DNA from: an uncultured Anaerosacchariphilus sp. | GTDB taxonomy: Bacteria; Bacillota; Clostridia; Lachnospirales; Lachnospiraceae | Reading direction: 5' to 3' | NCBI GenBank assembly: GCA_934373375.1 | Contig: CAKROP010000131.1 | Coordinates: forward strand, 1 to 6,276 | DNA: 6,276 nucleotides | Part shown: in pieces, positions 4,715-6,276 of the stretch | Numbering within the stretch: the stretch's first letter is position 1 | How the letters are laid out: each line of letters opens with the position of its first letter | Translations under genes and position numbers: made by a program | The notes under the pieces: generated by a model | Told to the model about the DNA's origin: nothing | Database searches by the model: none | Seen by the model: the letters and a program-made list of their open reading frames with translations, nothing else

Positions 4715-6276
4715 ATGATTCATTTGACGATAGATGGAATCCCTGTAGAAGTGGAAAAGGGTACCACGATTCTGCAGGCCGCCAAGCAGATAGGCGTAAA
4801 GATTCCGACCCTTTGTTATCTGGAAAATGTACTGCCCGACGGTTCCTGCCGACTCTGCGTCGTGGAAGTAACCAACAACGGCAGAACAAAGTTTGATACC
4901 GCCTGTACCTTACGCTGCTCCGAGGGCGATGAAGTACAGACCATGTCTGAGAAGGTTGTAAAATACAGAAAAGAGACCCTGGATCTCTTACTGTCCGATC
5001 ACCGGGTACACTGCTTCTCCTGTGAAGCCAACGGCGACTGCAGGCTGCAGGATTACTGCTTTGAGTACGGCGTAGAGAAGACCAGCTTCCCGGGCGAGAT
5101 GAACAACGCACCCATTGATGACACGAATAAATTCTTTACCTATGATCCGAGCCTGTGTATCTTATGCCACAGATGTGTAAATACCTGTAAAGAGATCGTA
5201 GGCCGTGGCGCCATCGACACCATGAACCGTGGATTCCAGTCCGTTATCGGCGCTCACTATAAGAATACCTGGAATGAGGGCATCTGTGAGTCCTGCGGCA
5301 ACTGCGTACAGGCATGTCCCACAGGCGCTCTGACCATGAAGCGGAGAAAGAAATACCGTCCCTACCAGGTGGAGAAGAAGGTCCTGACCACCTGTCCCCA
5401 TTGCGCGACCGGCTGCCAGTATTATGTACTGGTGAAGGACGGCAAGGTAGTGGATACGGAAGCCTATGACGGACCCTCCAACAAGGGACTGCTCTGTGTC
5501 AAGGGACGCAGCGGAAGCTTCGACTTTGCCCAGTCTCCGGAGCGTATCAAGTACCCGCTGATCAAGAACCATGAGACCGGCGAGTTCGAGCGCGCCACCT
5601 GGGATGAGGCTCTGGACCTGGTAGCTTCCAAGTTCATGGAGATCAAGAAGCAGTACGGCCCGGATTCCCTGGCTGGTTTTGCCTGCTCCAGATCTCCCAA
5701 TGAGGATATTTACATGGTGCAGAAGATGGTCCGTACCTGCTTCGGTACCAATAACACCGATAACTGTGCCCGCGTCTGCCACTCTGCGTCCGTATCAGGT
5801 CTGTATATGACCCTGGGATCCGGCGCTATGACGAACCCCATCGACGACATTACCCAGAATGCGGACGTCATCATGCTGGTAGGCTCCAACCCGGAGGAAG
5901 CCCATCCGGTAGTCGGCATGCAGATCCGTCAGGCGGTGAAGAGAGGCTGCAAGCTCATCGTCGTGGATCCCCGTGATATCGGACTGGCAAAGAAAGCAGA
6001 TATCCATCTGAAGTTAAAGCCGGGTACCAACGTAGCCTTCGCAAACGGTATCATGCACGTGATCATCGAGGAAGGCCTGCAGGATGACAAGTTTATCGCA
6101 GAGCGTACCGAGGGCTATGATAAGATCAAAGAGATTGTAAAAGATTACACGCCGGAGAAGGTAGCGGAGATCTGCCATATTGATCCGGATGATTTGAGAA
6201 AAGCAGCCATCATGTACGCGAAGGCTGACCGCGCGCCGATTATCTATTGTCTGGGCGTCACCGAGCACTCCACCGG
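4715..6276 (+). CDS. fdhA: Formate dehydrogenase catalytic subunit, NuoG-like N-terminus, cysteine form (runs off right edge)
   Basis: This subunit oxidises formate to CO2 or reduces CO2, at a Mo/W-bis-MGD centre. Visible are 520 codons; relatives run near 900 residues, so the C-terminal part is missing. Domains in order: plant-type [2Fe-2S] (C34, C45, C48, C64); the His-Cys [4Fe-4S] site of NuoG type (H96, C100, C103, C109); a two-cluster ferredoxin (C148, C151, C154, C158; C191, C194, C197, C201); then the molybdopterin oxidoreductase domain, with its [4Fe-4S] cluster (C227, C230, C234, C261) and LCVKGR (260-265), whose K263 matches the electron-relay lysine of E. coli FdhF. The active-site stretch CARVCHSASVSG (351-362) has Cys355 (TGC, 5777-5779) where FdhF has selenocysteine, followed by the conserved His356. 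GSNPEEAHPV (390-399) and LIVVDPR (414-420) bind the cofactor. The ATG at 4715 is 6 bases after AAAGGAGG; an in-frame ATG at 4709 abuts that site and is unlikely. With HymA and HymB it should form a cytoplasmic NAD-linked, possibly bifurcating enzyme; tungsten or molybdenum use is not decidable here. Confidence 0.93.
   Translation, partial: MIHLTIDGIPVEVEKGTTILQAAKQIGVKIPTLCYLENVLPDGSCRLCVVEVTNNGRTKFDTACTLRCSEGDEVQTMSEKVVKYRKETLDLLLSDHRVHCFSCEANGDCRLQDYCFEYGVEKTSFPGEMNNAPIDDTNKFFTYDPSLCILCHRCVNTCKEIVGRGAIDTMNRGFQSVIGAHYKNTWNEGICESCGNCVQACPTGALTMKRRKKYRPYQVEKKVLTTCPHCATGCQYYVLVKDGKVVDTEAYDGPSNKGLLCVKGRSGSFDFAQSPERIKYPLIKNHETGEFERATWDEALDLVASKFMEIKKQYGPDSLAGFACSRSPNEDIYMVQKMVRTCFGTNNTDNCARVCHSASVSGLYMTLGSGAMTNPIDDITQNADVIMLVGSNPEEAHPVVGMQIRQAVKRGCKLIVVDPRDIGLAKKADIHLKLKPGTNVAFANGIMHVIIEEGLQDDKFIAERTEGYDKIKEIVKDYTPEKVAEICHIDPDDLRKAAIMYAKADRAPIIYCLGVTEHST

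Noticed and set aside
5162..5782. A 206-codon minus-strand open frame inside the formate dehydrogenase gene
   Set aside because: It is a shadow of the catalytic subunit, whose cysteine motifs are intact in the opposite frame; no promoter or ribosome site was seen.

Overview
The window reads as part of a chromosomal formate dehydrogenase island from an anaerobic, low-to-mid-GC Clostridia, most likely a Lachnospiraceae-type gut or acetogenic bacterium. The grounds are strong AGGAGG ribosome sites, sigma-A type promoters, a MOSC-MogA fusion, and an NADH-dehydrogenase-like (HymA/HymB) electron module next to a formate dehydrogenase. The species cannot be named from the sequence alone.

Layout. 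Bases 1-403 (minus strand) hold the first 134 codons of fdhD, the sulfurtransferase that activates formate dehydrogenase; the rest lies off the left edge. Bases 404-640 are a divergent control region. It has a near-ideal promoter firing left into fdhD (TTGACA, 17 bp, TATAAT) and a GC-rich leader in front of the rightward genes. Bases 641-2150 (plus) are two overlapping cofactor genes: a MOSC-MogA fusion and mobA. Bases 2151-2315 form a second promoter region with a clear promoter and a leader hairpin. From 2316 to the right edge lies the enzyme operon: a NuoE-like [2Fe-2S] subunit (hymA), a NuoF-like FMN/NADH subunit with extra ferredoxin domains (hymB), an intercistronic hairpin, and the first 520 codons of the catalytic formate dehydrogenase subunit with a NuoG-like N-terminus. 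The catalytic residue at the selenocysteine position is cysteine (TGC), so no Sec machinery is implied for this enzyme.

How it works together. MogA and MobA carry out late steps that build the bis-guanine-dinucleotide Mo/W cofactor, and FdhD sulfurates it. The three-subunit enzyme then interconverts formate and CO2, passing electrons along its iron-sulfur chain to the FMN/NAD(H) site on HymB, with ferredoxin as a plausible second partner (bifurcation). The biochemistry is of known type. The less explained parts are regulatory: a TATACA...TGTATA dyad with different spacing at both the fdhD and hymA promoters, a structured leader before the cofactor genes, and a 9-bp perfect-stem hairpin between hymB and fdhA. 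No RNA genes, mobile elements or CRISPR arrays were seen.
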